Source: Nocardioides sp.
Lineage (GTDB): Bacteria; Actinomycetota; Actinomycetes; Propionibacteriales; Nocardioidaceae
Assembly (NCBI RefSeq): GCF_030150155.1
Contig: NZ_JASLGR010000040.1
Location: 1-64,000 of the forward strand
Reading direction: 5' to 3'
Length of the DNA: 64,000 bases
Below, piece by piece: positions 1 through 6,806 of this stretch. The notes beneath the pieces are model-generated. The model was given only the letters and a program-made list of their open reading frames with translations, made no database searches and was not told the DNA's origin. Each line of letters opens with the position of its first letter. Position 1 is the stretch's first letter. A program made the translations under genes and the position numbers.

Positions 1-1
1 G

Positions 2-571
2 CGGCGCCACCTCGCCGGTATAGCCGGTTCAGGGACGTCGGAGGTGGTCGTGACGCGGGTGGTGCACACCTACGTCCACCTCACCCCCGACTCACCCGTC
101 GCCGAAGTCGAAGCCGGCAACACTCTCGCCCCGGTCGAACGCGTCGCCGAGTGGTGCCGCACCGCCGGGACGAAGGTCATCATCCGCCCGGTCCTCGACC
201 TCGCCACCCAGCACACGCGTGATGGGTATGTCCCGTCCGAGACGATGCGGGAACAAGCGATCTTGGTCAACCGGACCTGCGTCCACCCCTGGTGCGAGCG
301 CCCAGCCCGGGCTTGCGACCTCGACCACATCACCCCCTACAACCCCAACGACAACACCGACAGCCCACCCGGCCAGACCACCAGCACCAACCTCGCACCC
401 CTGTGCCGACACCACCACCGCCTCAAGACCCACAACGGCTGGCAGTACCAGCACCTCGAACCCAGCGTCTTCCTCTGGACCAGCCCCGCCGGGAGGACCT
501 ACCTCCGCACACCCACCGGCACCGTCGCCGTCCCGCGAGCGAGACCGACACCCAGCGCCATCGCGTCCTAG
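2..571 (+). CDS. DUF222/HNH endonuclease (13E12 family), C-terminal part
   Basis: The frame is open to the left edge, so the gene starts outside the window and only the last 189 residues are visible. They hold a Cys-containing HNH nuclease module: CVHPWC, then DLDH, then a Cys followed by HHH (LCRHHHRLKTHNGW). This is the typical C-terminal end of actinobacterial 13E12/DUF222 proteins, which are usually 400-500 aa. The tail after the HNH module is Pro/Arg-rich. The stop codon lies inside the left arm of a long inverted repeat. The family is repeated in many actinobacterial genomes and its biological role is unclear. Confidence 0.85.
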   Translation, partial: RRHLAGIAGSGTSEVVVTRVVHTYVHLTPDSPVAEVEAGNTLAPVERVAEWCRTAGTKVIIRPVLDLATQHTRDGYVPSETMREQAILVNRTCVHPWCERPARACDLDHITPYNPNDNTDSPPGQTTSTNLAPLCRHHHRLKTHNGWQYQHLEPSVFLWTSPAGRTYLRTPTGTVAVPRARPTPSAIAS

Positions 572-737
572 TGGCTCGTGTCAGAAGTTTTGGGACGGTT
601 GGCGTGCTCGGGGTGCGTGCCTCGCAAGGCGGAGGACCGAAGGCGGGCCGGAGGCCCGTCGAGTGTTCGAACAACGCAGCGAGGTGCGTGCCACGAGTGC
701 GCGAACCGACCAACAACTTCTGACACGAGCCACTAGG
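567..737. repeat. 171-bp near-palindromic hairpin element
   Basis: A perfect 23-bp inverted repeat (567-589 and 715-737) closes an element that stays largely complementary inward, mostly through G-C and G-U pairs, to a central 6-bp hairpin at 644-658. Each outer arm contains the stop codon of one of the two convergent genes (569-571 on +, 733-735 on -). It could be a bidirectional terminator or a small non-autonomous mobile element linked to the 13E12 gene. Confidence 0.75.
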
Positions 738-1884
738 CCTGCACCGCCACCCCGGCCCGGATCAGCCCCTCGACGTCGCTGATCCCCCACGCCTCCAGCG
801 CCTCGCGGGTGTGCTCGCCAGGCCCCTTCGCCGGCGGCATCGACAGGGTCGGGGCGGTGCGGGAGAAGCGCGGAGCGGGTGCGGGCTGCACGATCCCGTC
901 GGCCTCGACGTACGTCTGACGCGCCCGCAGGTGCGGGTGGTCGGCCGCCTCGGGGAGGGTGAGCACGGGGGCGACGCAGGCATCGGTGCCCTCGAAGAGC
1001 TCGGCCCACTCGGCCATCGTCCGGGTCTTGAAGGTCGCGGCCAGTCGCTCGCGCATCTCCGGAAGCCGGTCGACCTCCCACTGGCCGGGCAGGTCGATCT
1101 CGAGCAGGCGGACCAGCTCGGCGAAGAACTGCGGCTCCAGGGCACCGACAGCGACGTGGCGGCCGTCGGCGCACTCGTAGACGTCGTAGTACGGCGTGCC
1201 GCCGTCGAGCAGGCCGCCGAGGCGCTGGTCCTCGGCCAGGATCCCCATCCGCTGGTGGGCGATTGACATGGTGGACAGGTGAGCGGCACCGTCGACGATC
1301 GCGGCGTCGACGACCTGACCGCGACCGGAGACCTTGGCCTCCAGCAGGGCGGCGAGGACGCCGATCACGAGGTACGTCGATCCCCCACCGAAGTCACCGG
1401 CCAGATTGAGCGGGAAGTGCGGCCGGGCGGCGTCCTGGCCGAGGTTGAACAGGCCGCCCATCGTGGCGAGGTAGGTCAGGTCGTGACCCGAGGCGTGCGC
1501 CAGCGGACCGTCCTGGCCCCATCCCGTCATGCGGCCGTAGACCAGCCGCGGGTTGCGCTCCAGGCAGACGTCCGGGCCCAGACCGAGCCGCTCGGTGACA
1601 CCGGGACGCATCCCCTCGATCAGCACGTCGGCACTCTCCACGAGACGCAGCACCGTCTCGACCGCCTCGGGGTGCTTGAGGTCGAGCGCGACGCTGGGCC
1701 GGCCTCGGTTGGTCAGATCGAGCAGGCCCCGTACGCCCGGCTTCACCGCCGTGGCCCGATCGATCCGGATCACGTCGGCACCGAGGTCGGCGAGGATCGT
1801 GCAGGCGTGCGGCCCGGGGCCGATCCCGGCGATCTCGACGACACGCACGCCCGCGAGCGGGCCGGTTCCCTGTCCCAGTTCCAT
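733..1884 (-). CDS. CaiB/BaiF family III CoA-transferase, alpha-methylacyl-CoA racemase-like
   Basis: The 383-aa protein has the family's N-terminal block (PLAGVRVVEIAGIGPGPHA) and residues aligning with the racemase catalytic set of M. tuberculosis MCR: His134 in SGHDLTYLA, Asp164 in LAGDFGGGS and Glu237 in YYDVYE. Those match a 2-methylacyl-CoA racemase (branched-chain or sterol side-chain oxidation) better than an oxalate-dependent transferase. The ATG at 1884 begins the conserved region; an in-frame start 36 nt upstream would add 12 poorly conserved residues. It lies 72 nt downstream of the GH1 gene on the same strand. Substrate specificity is inferred only. Confidence 0.85.
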   Translation of the reverse strand: MELGQGTGPLAGVRVVEIAGIGPGPHACTILADLGADVIRIDRATAVKPGVRGLLDLTNRGRPSVALDLKHPEAVETVLRLVESADVLIEGMRPGVTERLGLGPDVCLERNPRLVYGRMTGWGQDGPLAHASGHDLTYLATMGGLFNLGQDAARPHFPLNLAGDFGGGSTYLVIGVLAALLEAKVSGRGQVVDAAIVDGAAHLSTMSIAHQRMGILAEDQRLGGLLDGGTPYYDVYECADGRHVAVGALEPQFFAELVRLLEIDLPGQWEVDRLPEMRERLAATFKTRTMAEWAELFEGTDACVAPVLTLPEAADHPHLRARQTYVEADGIVQPAPAPRFSRTAPTLSMPPAKGPGEHTREALEAWGISDVEGLIRAGVAVQA

Positions 1885-1956
1885 GCCGCCCGATCCTGTC
1901 AGAACCACTGTCAACGTCAAGGGGTTCGAGGCCCGGGTTCCGGCGATGCAGCAGGC

Positions 1957-3321
1957 TCAGCCCTCGCCCGCCGTGACCCCCGGGTTCTCCGGCGTCCGGG
2001 TGCGCGCGATCCGCCGTGCGTAGGCGTGGAAGGAGTCCTTCGGGGTCCGCTTCAGGGTGTCCCGGTCGACGTGGACCAGGCCGTACGGCGTGGTGAAGCC
2101 CCGCGCCCACTCCCAACAGTCCAGGAACGACCACACATAGACGCCTTGGACGTCGACACCGCGGGCGATCGCCTCGGCCACCGCGTCGAGGTGGGCGTCG
2201 ATATAGGAGGCCCGAGCGGTGTCGTGCACGACGCCGTCCTCACCGGGACGCTCGATCCACGACGAGCCGCACTCGGTCACCATCAGCGGTGGCAGCGCGG
2301 CCCGGAACCGGGCGCGGATCATGATCAGCCACTCGCGCAGTGCGTGCGGCACCACCGACCAGCCGCTGGCGGTGATCTGGTGGCCGAGCAGCGAGATCAT
2401 CCGGAACGGGACGTCGGCCCCCTCCTCGGTCGCACCGATCCGCATCGGGCTGTAGTAGTTCACCCCGTAGAAGTCGAGCGGCTGGCGGATGGTGGCCATG
2501 TCGCCGTCGCGGGTGTACTCGGCCATCGCCCCAGCCAGGTCGACCGGGTAGCGCCCGAGCAGCATCCCCTCCAGGACCATCCCGTTCCACAGCGCGTCGA
2601 CCAGCTTGGTGGCGCCGACGTCGGCGGCATCGTCGGAGGCCGGCCAGATCGGCGAGTGGTTGTTGGCACAGCCGACGCTGTGGGCACCGGCGTTGCGCAG
2701 CTCGACCACGGCCCGACCGTGGCCCAGCAGCAGGTGGTGGACCGCCGGGAGGACGTCGAAGAGCAGCCGGCGCCCCGGCGCATGCTCCCCCAACCCGTAG
2801 CCCAGGATCCCGATCACGTTGAGCTCGCTGATCGGCACCCAGTGCTCGACCCGATCGGCGAAGTGGGCGCCCGCCACAGCGGCGTACTCGGCGAGCGCAT
2901 CGGCCGTCGCCCGGTTGAGCCAGCCGCCGTCGTCCTCGAGCGCCTGGGGAAGGTCCCAGTGGTAGAGCGTGACCATCGGCTTGATCCCCACCTCCAGGAG
3001 GTTGTCGATCAGCCGGTCGTAGTGGTCGATCGCCTTCTGGTTCACCTGACCGCGCCCCTGGGGCAGGATCCGGCTCCACGGCAGCGAGAAGCGGTAGGAG
3101 TCGACACCGAGCTCGGCCAGCAGCCGCACGTCCTCCTCGACCCGGTGGTAGTGACCGGCGGTCAGGGCAGGGCGGGAGCCGTCCACGATCGCGCCGGGCT
3201 GCTCGACGAAGCCGTCCCAGACGGACCGACCGCGACCATCGACGTCGAGCGCGCCCTCGATCTGCATCGCAGACGTGCCGACCCCGAAGGTGAAGCCTTT
3301 CGGCAGTTGGGGTCGCAACAT
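1957..3321 (-). CDS. glycoside hydrolase family 1 (beta-glucosidase-like), atypical active site
   Basis: The 454-aa length and overall plan are those of GH1: SAMQIEGA near residue 17, RFSLPWSRILPQG at 77-89, HWDLPQAL at 121, GVNYY at 286 and a C-terminal WSFLDCWEWARG block. The acid/base motif, normally T-[FIL]-N-E-P, reads P-I-S-E-L (Glu166), and the nucleophile motif, normally T-E-N-G, reads T-E-C-G (Glu350). Both catalytic glutamates are therefore kept while the Asn before the acid/base, which touches the sugar 2-OH, is Ser. A hydrolase with unusual aglycone or sugar preference is likely. The ATG at 3321 has an upstream GGAGAG. It is divergent from the pirin gene, 15 nt apart. Confidence 0.85.
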   Translation of the reverse strand: MLRPQLPKGFTFGVGTSAMQIEGALDVDGRGRSVWDGFVEQPGAIVDGSRPALTAGHYHRVEEDVRLLAELGVDSYRFSLPWSRILPQGRGQVNQKAIDHYDRLIDNLLEVGIKPMVTLYHWDLPQALEDDGGWLNRATADALAEYAAVAGAHFADRVEHWVPISELNVIGILGYGLGEHAPGRRLLFDVLPAVHHLLLGHGRAVVELRNAGAHSVGCANNHSPIWPASDDAADVGATKLVDALWNGMVLEGMLLGRYPVDLAGAMAEYTRDGDMATIRQPLDFYGVNYYSPMRIGATEEGADVPFRMISLLGHQITASGWSVVPHALREWLIMIRARFRAALPPLMVTECGSSWIERPGEDGVVHDTARASYIDAHLDAVAEAIARGVDVQGVYVWSFLDCWEWARGFTTPYGLVHVDRDTLKRTPKDSFHAYARRIARTRTPENPGVTAGEG

Positions 3322-3336
3322 GGTGACATTCTCTCC

Positions 3337-4023
3337 GTGACAGTGCAGATCCGCCGAGCTTCGGCACGATTCATAGACAAGGTTCCAGGACGGGCGACCT
3401 GGCACTCATTCTCCTTCGGCTCGTTCTACGACCCCGAGCGGGTCGCCTTCGGGCCGATGGTCTGCCACGACGAGCACCTGCTCGGCGCCGGTCAGGGCTT
3501 CGCCGAGCACCACCACGAGGGCGTCGACATCGTCACGTACGTCGTCACCGGGGCGCTCTCGCACCGCGACTCGTTGGGCAACGAGGGTGTGCTCCAGGCC
3601 GGTGAGCTGGGCTGGCTGCGCGCCTCCTCCGGGGTCGAGCACAGCGAGGTCGCGGCCGCCCCCGCGACCCGCTTCGTCCAGGTCTGGCTCCAGCAGTACG
3701 ACGGCACGCCGGCGTGGCAGCGAGTGGCGATCGAGCCCTCGAACGACGCCCCGAACGCCCTGAGGCCCCCGACGCTCGCATTGCCGGGCGGTGAACTCCG
3801 GGTGCTGCGCCTGGCCGCCGGGGAGCATGCCATGCTGCCGACGGCCCCGCTGCTGCACCTCTTCGTCGCCTCCGGCGCGCTGCTGCGGCACTCGCTGGCC
3901 GAGCCGCTGTCGGCCGGTGACACCCTGATGGTGACGGCCGAGGAAACCCCCGCGCAGACCCCCGGTCTGGAGATCGCTGCAGCGACCGAAGCGGTCGTAC
4001 TGGTCTGGACCATGACCGCGTGA
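3337..4023 (+). CDS. pirin family protein
   Basis: The 228-aa product has the two-cupin pirin layout. The metal-binding core is FAEHHHEGVDIVTYV (His58-60) followed by SHRDSLGN around residue 75, matching the usual HPHxGxETVTYV...HxDSxGN pattern, with HHH in place of HPH. Pirins bind a non-haem metal and some have quercetinase activity; others are regulators. The GTG at 3337 is taken as start; GTG 3343 is an alternative. It sits back to back with the GH1 gene, so the two promoters must overlap. Confidence 0.85.
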   Translation: MTVQIRRASARFIDKVPGRATWHSFSFGSFYDPERVAFGPMVCHDEHLLGAGQGFAEHHHEGVDIVTYVVTGALSHRDSLGNEGVLQAGELGWLRASSGVEHSEVAAAPATRFVQVWLQQYDGTPAWQRVAIEPSNDAPNALRPPTLALPGGELRVLRLAAGEHAMLPTAPLLHLFVASGALLRHSLAEPLSAGDTLMVTAEETPAQTPGLEIAAATEAVVLVWTMTA

Positions 4024-4033
4024 GCCCTAAATC

Positions 4034-4044
4034 ACCTTAAAGGT
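4034..4044. promoter_or_regulatory. 11-bp palindrome upstream of luxR-type gene
   Basis: ACCTT-A-AAGGT is a perfect palindrome in a short AT-rich stretch between the pirin stop and the LuxR-type regulator. It lies about 40 nt before the -10 box, where an operator would be expected. No binding protein can be named. Confidence 0.35.
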
Positions 4045-4080
4045 TTGGCTCAATCGACACCTTGCCGCCATCGCGCTCCC

Positions 4081-4086
4081 TACGCT
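4081..4086 (+). promoter_or_regulatory. leaderless -10 box (TACGCT)
   Basis: TACGCT followed by exactly 6 nt and the GTG at 4093, with no Shine-Dalgarno sequence. This fits transcription starting at the start codon. Confidence 0.6.
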
Positions 4087-4092
4087 GGCGCC

Positions 4093-5100
4093 GTGCCGCG
4101 GAGTGAGGTGACCTTTCCGATCCCTCAGCCGACCTCCCTGTATCGCGGCCCCTTCGCCGAGGCGTGGGGCGTGGCCCGGACCGGTCGGCTCCGTCGTGCT
4201 GCCGCGATCCTGGCGGCGATGGACACCGAGGCGTTCGGCTTCGGCGACCAGGTGCAGCACACCGCACTGCTGCTGGGCTGCCGCCTGGGGCTGGGCGACC
4301 TGGCCGCCGCGATCGACTCCGGGGCCACCTTGTCGACCTTCCTGAGCGCGGCGGGCGGGGCGTCCACGCTGGCCCGACTGGGCCACGGCGACCTGAGCAC
4401 CGCGCTCGGGGAGCACGAGGAGGCGCTCGACCACTACCTGGCCGCAGGGGCCTCCCCGGCCGCGGAGGACCCGGACCTGCCGCCGTGGCGGGCGGGCGCC
4501 TCGATGGCGCTGGTGCGCACCGGTGACCGGGCCGAGGCGGCCCGGCTCGCCCGCGAGCAGCTCGCCCTGGCCGAGCAGGCCGCCGACCCGTACTCGCTCG
4601 CCCTGGCCCTGCGCACCCTGGCCACCACCGATGCCGGGGTCGACCCGGTCCGCACCCTGCGCCGTGCCGTCGGACTGGCCCTGCACAGCAACGACCTGCG
4701 GCTGCAGGCCCAGATCCACGCCGACCTGGCCGGACTGCTGCTGCTCTCGCCGGGCGAGGATCCGACCGAGACCCTCGCCCTGCTGCGCGAGGCCGAGACG
4801 TTCTCGGCCAACGAGGGGCTCTGGCCGCTGCACGCCCGGGTGAGCCGGCTGCTGGGCCGCGCCGGGGAGCGGGCCCGCCCGCTGGGCAACGACTCGCTGT
4901 CGGTCCTGACCAACGCCGAGCGCCGGGTCGCCCAGCTGGCCTCGGAGGGACTGACCAACCGTCAGATCGCCGAGCAGCTGAGCGTCACGATCAAGGGCGT
5001 GGAGTGGCACCTGTCGCGGGTGTACCGCAAGCTCGGGATCGGCTCGCGGGGCGGCTTGGGCCCGCTCCTGGAGAACGCACCCAAGCCCCGCACCGCGTAG
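4093..5100 (+). CDS. LuxR-type transcriptional regulator with TPR-like N-terminus
   Basis: The last ~60 residues of this 335-aa protein form a LuxR/NarL helix-turn-helix (LTNAERRVAQLASEGLTNRQ, then IAEQLSVTIKGVEWHLSRVYRKLGI). The first ~260 are Ala/Leu-rich helical pairs resembling the TPR part of large LAL/MalT-like activators. There is no receiver domain and no Walker motif, so it is a shortened LAL-like regulator. The GTG at 4093 is placed by a leaderless -10 box. Targets are unknown; pirin upstream and the convergent dehydrogenase are the neighbours. Confidence 0.8.
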   Translation: MPRSEVTFPIPQPTSLYRGPFAEAWGVARTGRLRRAAAILAAMDTEAFGFGDQVQHTALLLGCRLGLGDLAAAIDSGATLSTFLSAAGGASTLARLGHGDLSTALGEHEEALDHYLAAGASPAAEDPDLPPWRAGASMALVRTGDRAEAARLAREQLALAEQAADPYSLALALRTLATTDAGVDPVRTLRRAVGLALHSNDLRLQAQIHADLAGLLLLSPGEDPTETLALLREAETFSANEGLWPLHARVSRLLGRAGERARPLGNDSLSVLTNAERRVAQLASEGLTNRQIAEQLSVTIKGVEWHLSRVYRKLGIGSRGGLGPLLENAPKPRTA

Positions 5101-5112
5101 CCGCGACCGGCC

Positions 5113-6567
5113 TCAGCCGGCCGGGAGAGCGACGTACGTCGTCTCCAGGTACTCCTCGATGCCCTCGAAGCCGCCCTCGCGGCCGAAGCCGGACTGCTTC
5201 ATGCCGCCGAACGGGGCGGCGGGGTTGGAGATCAGGCCGGAGTTCACCCCGACCATGCCGTACTCCAGGGACTCCGCCAGCCGGATCGTGCGGGCCAGGT
5301 CGCGGGTGTAGACGTAGGAGGCCAGCCCGTACTCGGTGGCGTTGGCTCGCCGGATCGCCTCGGCCTCGGAGGCGAAGGTGCTGATCGGAGCGACCGGCCC
5401 GAAGATCTCGTGGCTGTTGATCTCCGACTCCGGGTGCACCCCGAGCAGGACCGTCGGGGAGTAGAAGAAGCCGGGGCCCTCGGGCGCCGACCCGCCGGTG
5501 AGCACGGTGGCGCCATCGTGGACCGCGTCGGTGACCAGCTGGCCGACGGTCTCGACGGCCTTCTCCTCGATCAGCGGTCCGACGTCGGTGCCGTCGGTCT
5601 GGCCACGCCCGACCGTCATCGCGCCCATCCGGGCGGCGAGCTTGTCGCCGAACTCGCGGGCCACCGACTCGTGCACCAGGAACCGGTTCGCGGCGGTGCA
5701 GGCCTCCCCCATGTTGCGCATCTTCGCGATCATGGCGCCGTCCACCGCAGCGTCGATGTCGGCGTCCTCGAAGACCAGGAACGGGGCGTTGCCGCCGAGC
5801 TCCATCGAGACCCGCTGGAGCTGCTCGGCGCTCTGCTTGACCAGGATCTTGCCGACCGCGGTGGAGCCGGTGAAGGAGACCTTCCTCAGCCGGTCGTCGG
5901 CCATCACGGCGGTCGACTGGGCCGACGCCGCGCTGGTCGGCACGATGTTGAGCACGCCGTCGGGCAGCCCCGCCTCGGTGAGGATCGCACCGAGGGCGAG
6001 CATCGTGAGCGGGGTGAGCTCGGCGGGCTTGACCACCATCGTGCAGCCGGCCGCGATCGCCGGGCCGATCTTGCGGGTGCCCATCGCCAGCGGGAAGTTC
6101 CACGGCGTGATGAAGTAGCACGGCCCGACGGGCTTGCGGATGGTGAGCAGCCGGGAGCCACCGGCGGGGGCGTTCATCCAGCGCCCGTGGATCCGGACCG
6201 CCTCCTCGCTGAACCAGCGGAAGAACTCGTTGCCGTAGCTGACCTCGCCCTTGGCCTCGGCGATCGGCTTGCCCATCTCCAGGCTGATCAGCTCGGCGAT
6301 GTCGTCGGCACGCTCGTTGATCAGCTCGAACGCCCGGCGCAGGATCTCGCCGCGCTCGCGTGGTGCGGTCGCGGCCCAGGAGGCCTGCGCGGCCGCGGCG
6401 GCGTCGAGCGCATCGAGGGCGTCGTTGACCGATCCGTCGGCCACGCGCGTCAGAACCGAGGCGTCGGCGGGGTCGAGGACCGCGAAGGTCTCGCCCCCTT
6501 CGGCGTCACGCCACTCACCGTTGATCAGCAGCTTCGTGTGCTGCGAGACAAGTTCCATGCCAGCCAT
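5113..6567 (-). CDS. gabD: NAD(P)-dependent succinate-semialdehyde dehydrogenase family
   Basis: This 484-aa aldehyde dehydrogenase carries PWNFP (Asn157), FTGSTAVGK, the general base in MELGGNAP (Glu256) and the nucleophile in GEACTAANR (Cys290). The C-terminal GREGGFEGIEEYLETTYVAL is characteristic of the GabD/SSADH branch, which oxidises succinate semialdehyde to succinate in GABA and 4-hydroxybutyrate breakdown. No transaminase is nearby. The ATG at 6567 is preferred because CAGGCT lies 6 nt upstream in the leaderless arrangement; ATG 6558 is the alternative. It ends 12 nt from the convergent LuxR-type gene. Confidence 0.88.
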   Translation of the reverse strand: MAGMELVSQHTKLLINGEWRDAEGGETFAVLDPADASVLTRVADGSVNDALDALDAAAAAQASWAATAPRERGEILRRAFELINERADDIAELISLEMGKPIAEAKGEVSYGNEFFRWFSEEAVRIHGRWMNAPAGGSRLLTIRKPVGPCYFITPWNFPLAMGTRKIGPAIAAGCTMVVKPAELTPLTMLALGAILTEAGLPDGVLNIVPTSAASAQSTAVMADDRLRKVSFTGSTAVGKILVKQSAEQLQRVSMELGGNAPFLVFEDADIDAAVDGAMIAKMRNMGEACTAANRFLVHESVAREFGDKLAARMGAMTVGRGQTDGTDVGPLIEEKAVETVGQLVTDAVHDGATVLTGGSAPEGPGFFYSPTVLLGVHPESEINSHEIFGPVAPISTFASEAEAIRRANATEYGLASYVYTRDLARTIRLAESLEYGMVGVNSGLISNPAAPFGGMKQSGFGREGGFEGIEEYLETTYVALPAG

Positions 6568-6573
6568 GTCTCC

Positions 6574-6579
6574 AGCCTG
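6574..6579 (-). promoter_or_regulatory. probable leaderless -10 box (CAGGCT)
   Basis: On the minus strand CAGGCT stands 6 nt before the ATG at 6567. The first base departs from TANNNT, so this is weaker than the other examples. Confidence 0.35.
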
Positions 6580-6597
6580 CCATTCTTCCGGTTTCTT

Positions 6598-6626
6598 TCG
6601 ACAGGGGTGTTGGCGTGTCGTACCCT
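6598..6626 (+). promoter_or_regulatory. promoter of the 6C-like small RNA
   Basis: TCGACA (6598-6603), a 17-nt spacer and TACCCT (6621-6626) make a good housekeeping-type actinobacterial promoter pointing right. No protein gene follows for more than 2 kb on this strand. Confidence 0.55.
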
Positions 6627-6632
6627 AGGAAG

Positions 6633-6784
6633 GTCGACTTGCGGAGGGAGCACTCCACAACCGACTGGGCCCCTTGTCTGACCCCATGCTGACTTGGGGC
6701 CCACCTCATGTCTACCGGGCAGACCCCCCCTTTGCCCGCGGACATGGGAAGGCAAGGGCCCAGCCTCACGGCTGGGCCCTTGTT
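6633..6784 (+). ncRNA. small structured RNA with C-rich hairpin loops (6C-like)
   Basis: About 150 nt downstream of a promoter fold into three consecutive hairpins. The first pairs 6666-6673 with 6696-6703, has a symmetric TT/TT internal loop and a second 3-bp step, and carries ACCCC in its loop. The second pairs 6707-6712 and 6716-6721 with 6733-6738 and 6741-6746 and has seven C in its loop. The third is a 13-bp terminator stem. Two hairpins with C-rich loops are the definition of the actinobacterial 6C RNA; here the first loop has only four C. The exact ends are estimates. Confidence 0.6.
6753..6782. terminator. intrinsic terminator hairpin
   Basis: A perfect 13-bp stem (6753-6765 with 6770-6782) with a TCAC loop. 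It ends the small RNA on the plus strand and also lies 25 nt past the helicase stop on the minus strand, so it may serve both. There is no long U tract, as is usual in actinobacteria. Confidence 0.75.
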
Positions 6785-6806
6785 CGTTCCCGGGGTGTCC
6801 GGGGAC

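Noticed and set aside
1279..3336. A very long plus-strand open frame (over 900 codons, joined to the pirin gene) antisense to the CoA-transferase and GH1 genes.
   Set aside because: Its sequence is Arg/Gly/Val-rich with no domain, as expected opposite GC-rich genes. Only the part from 3337 on (pirin) is real.
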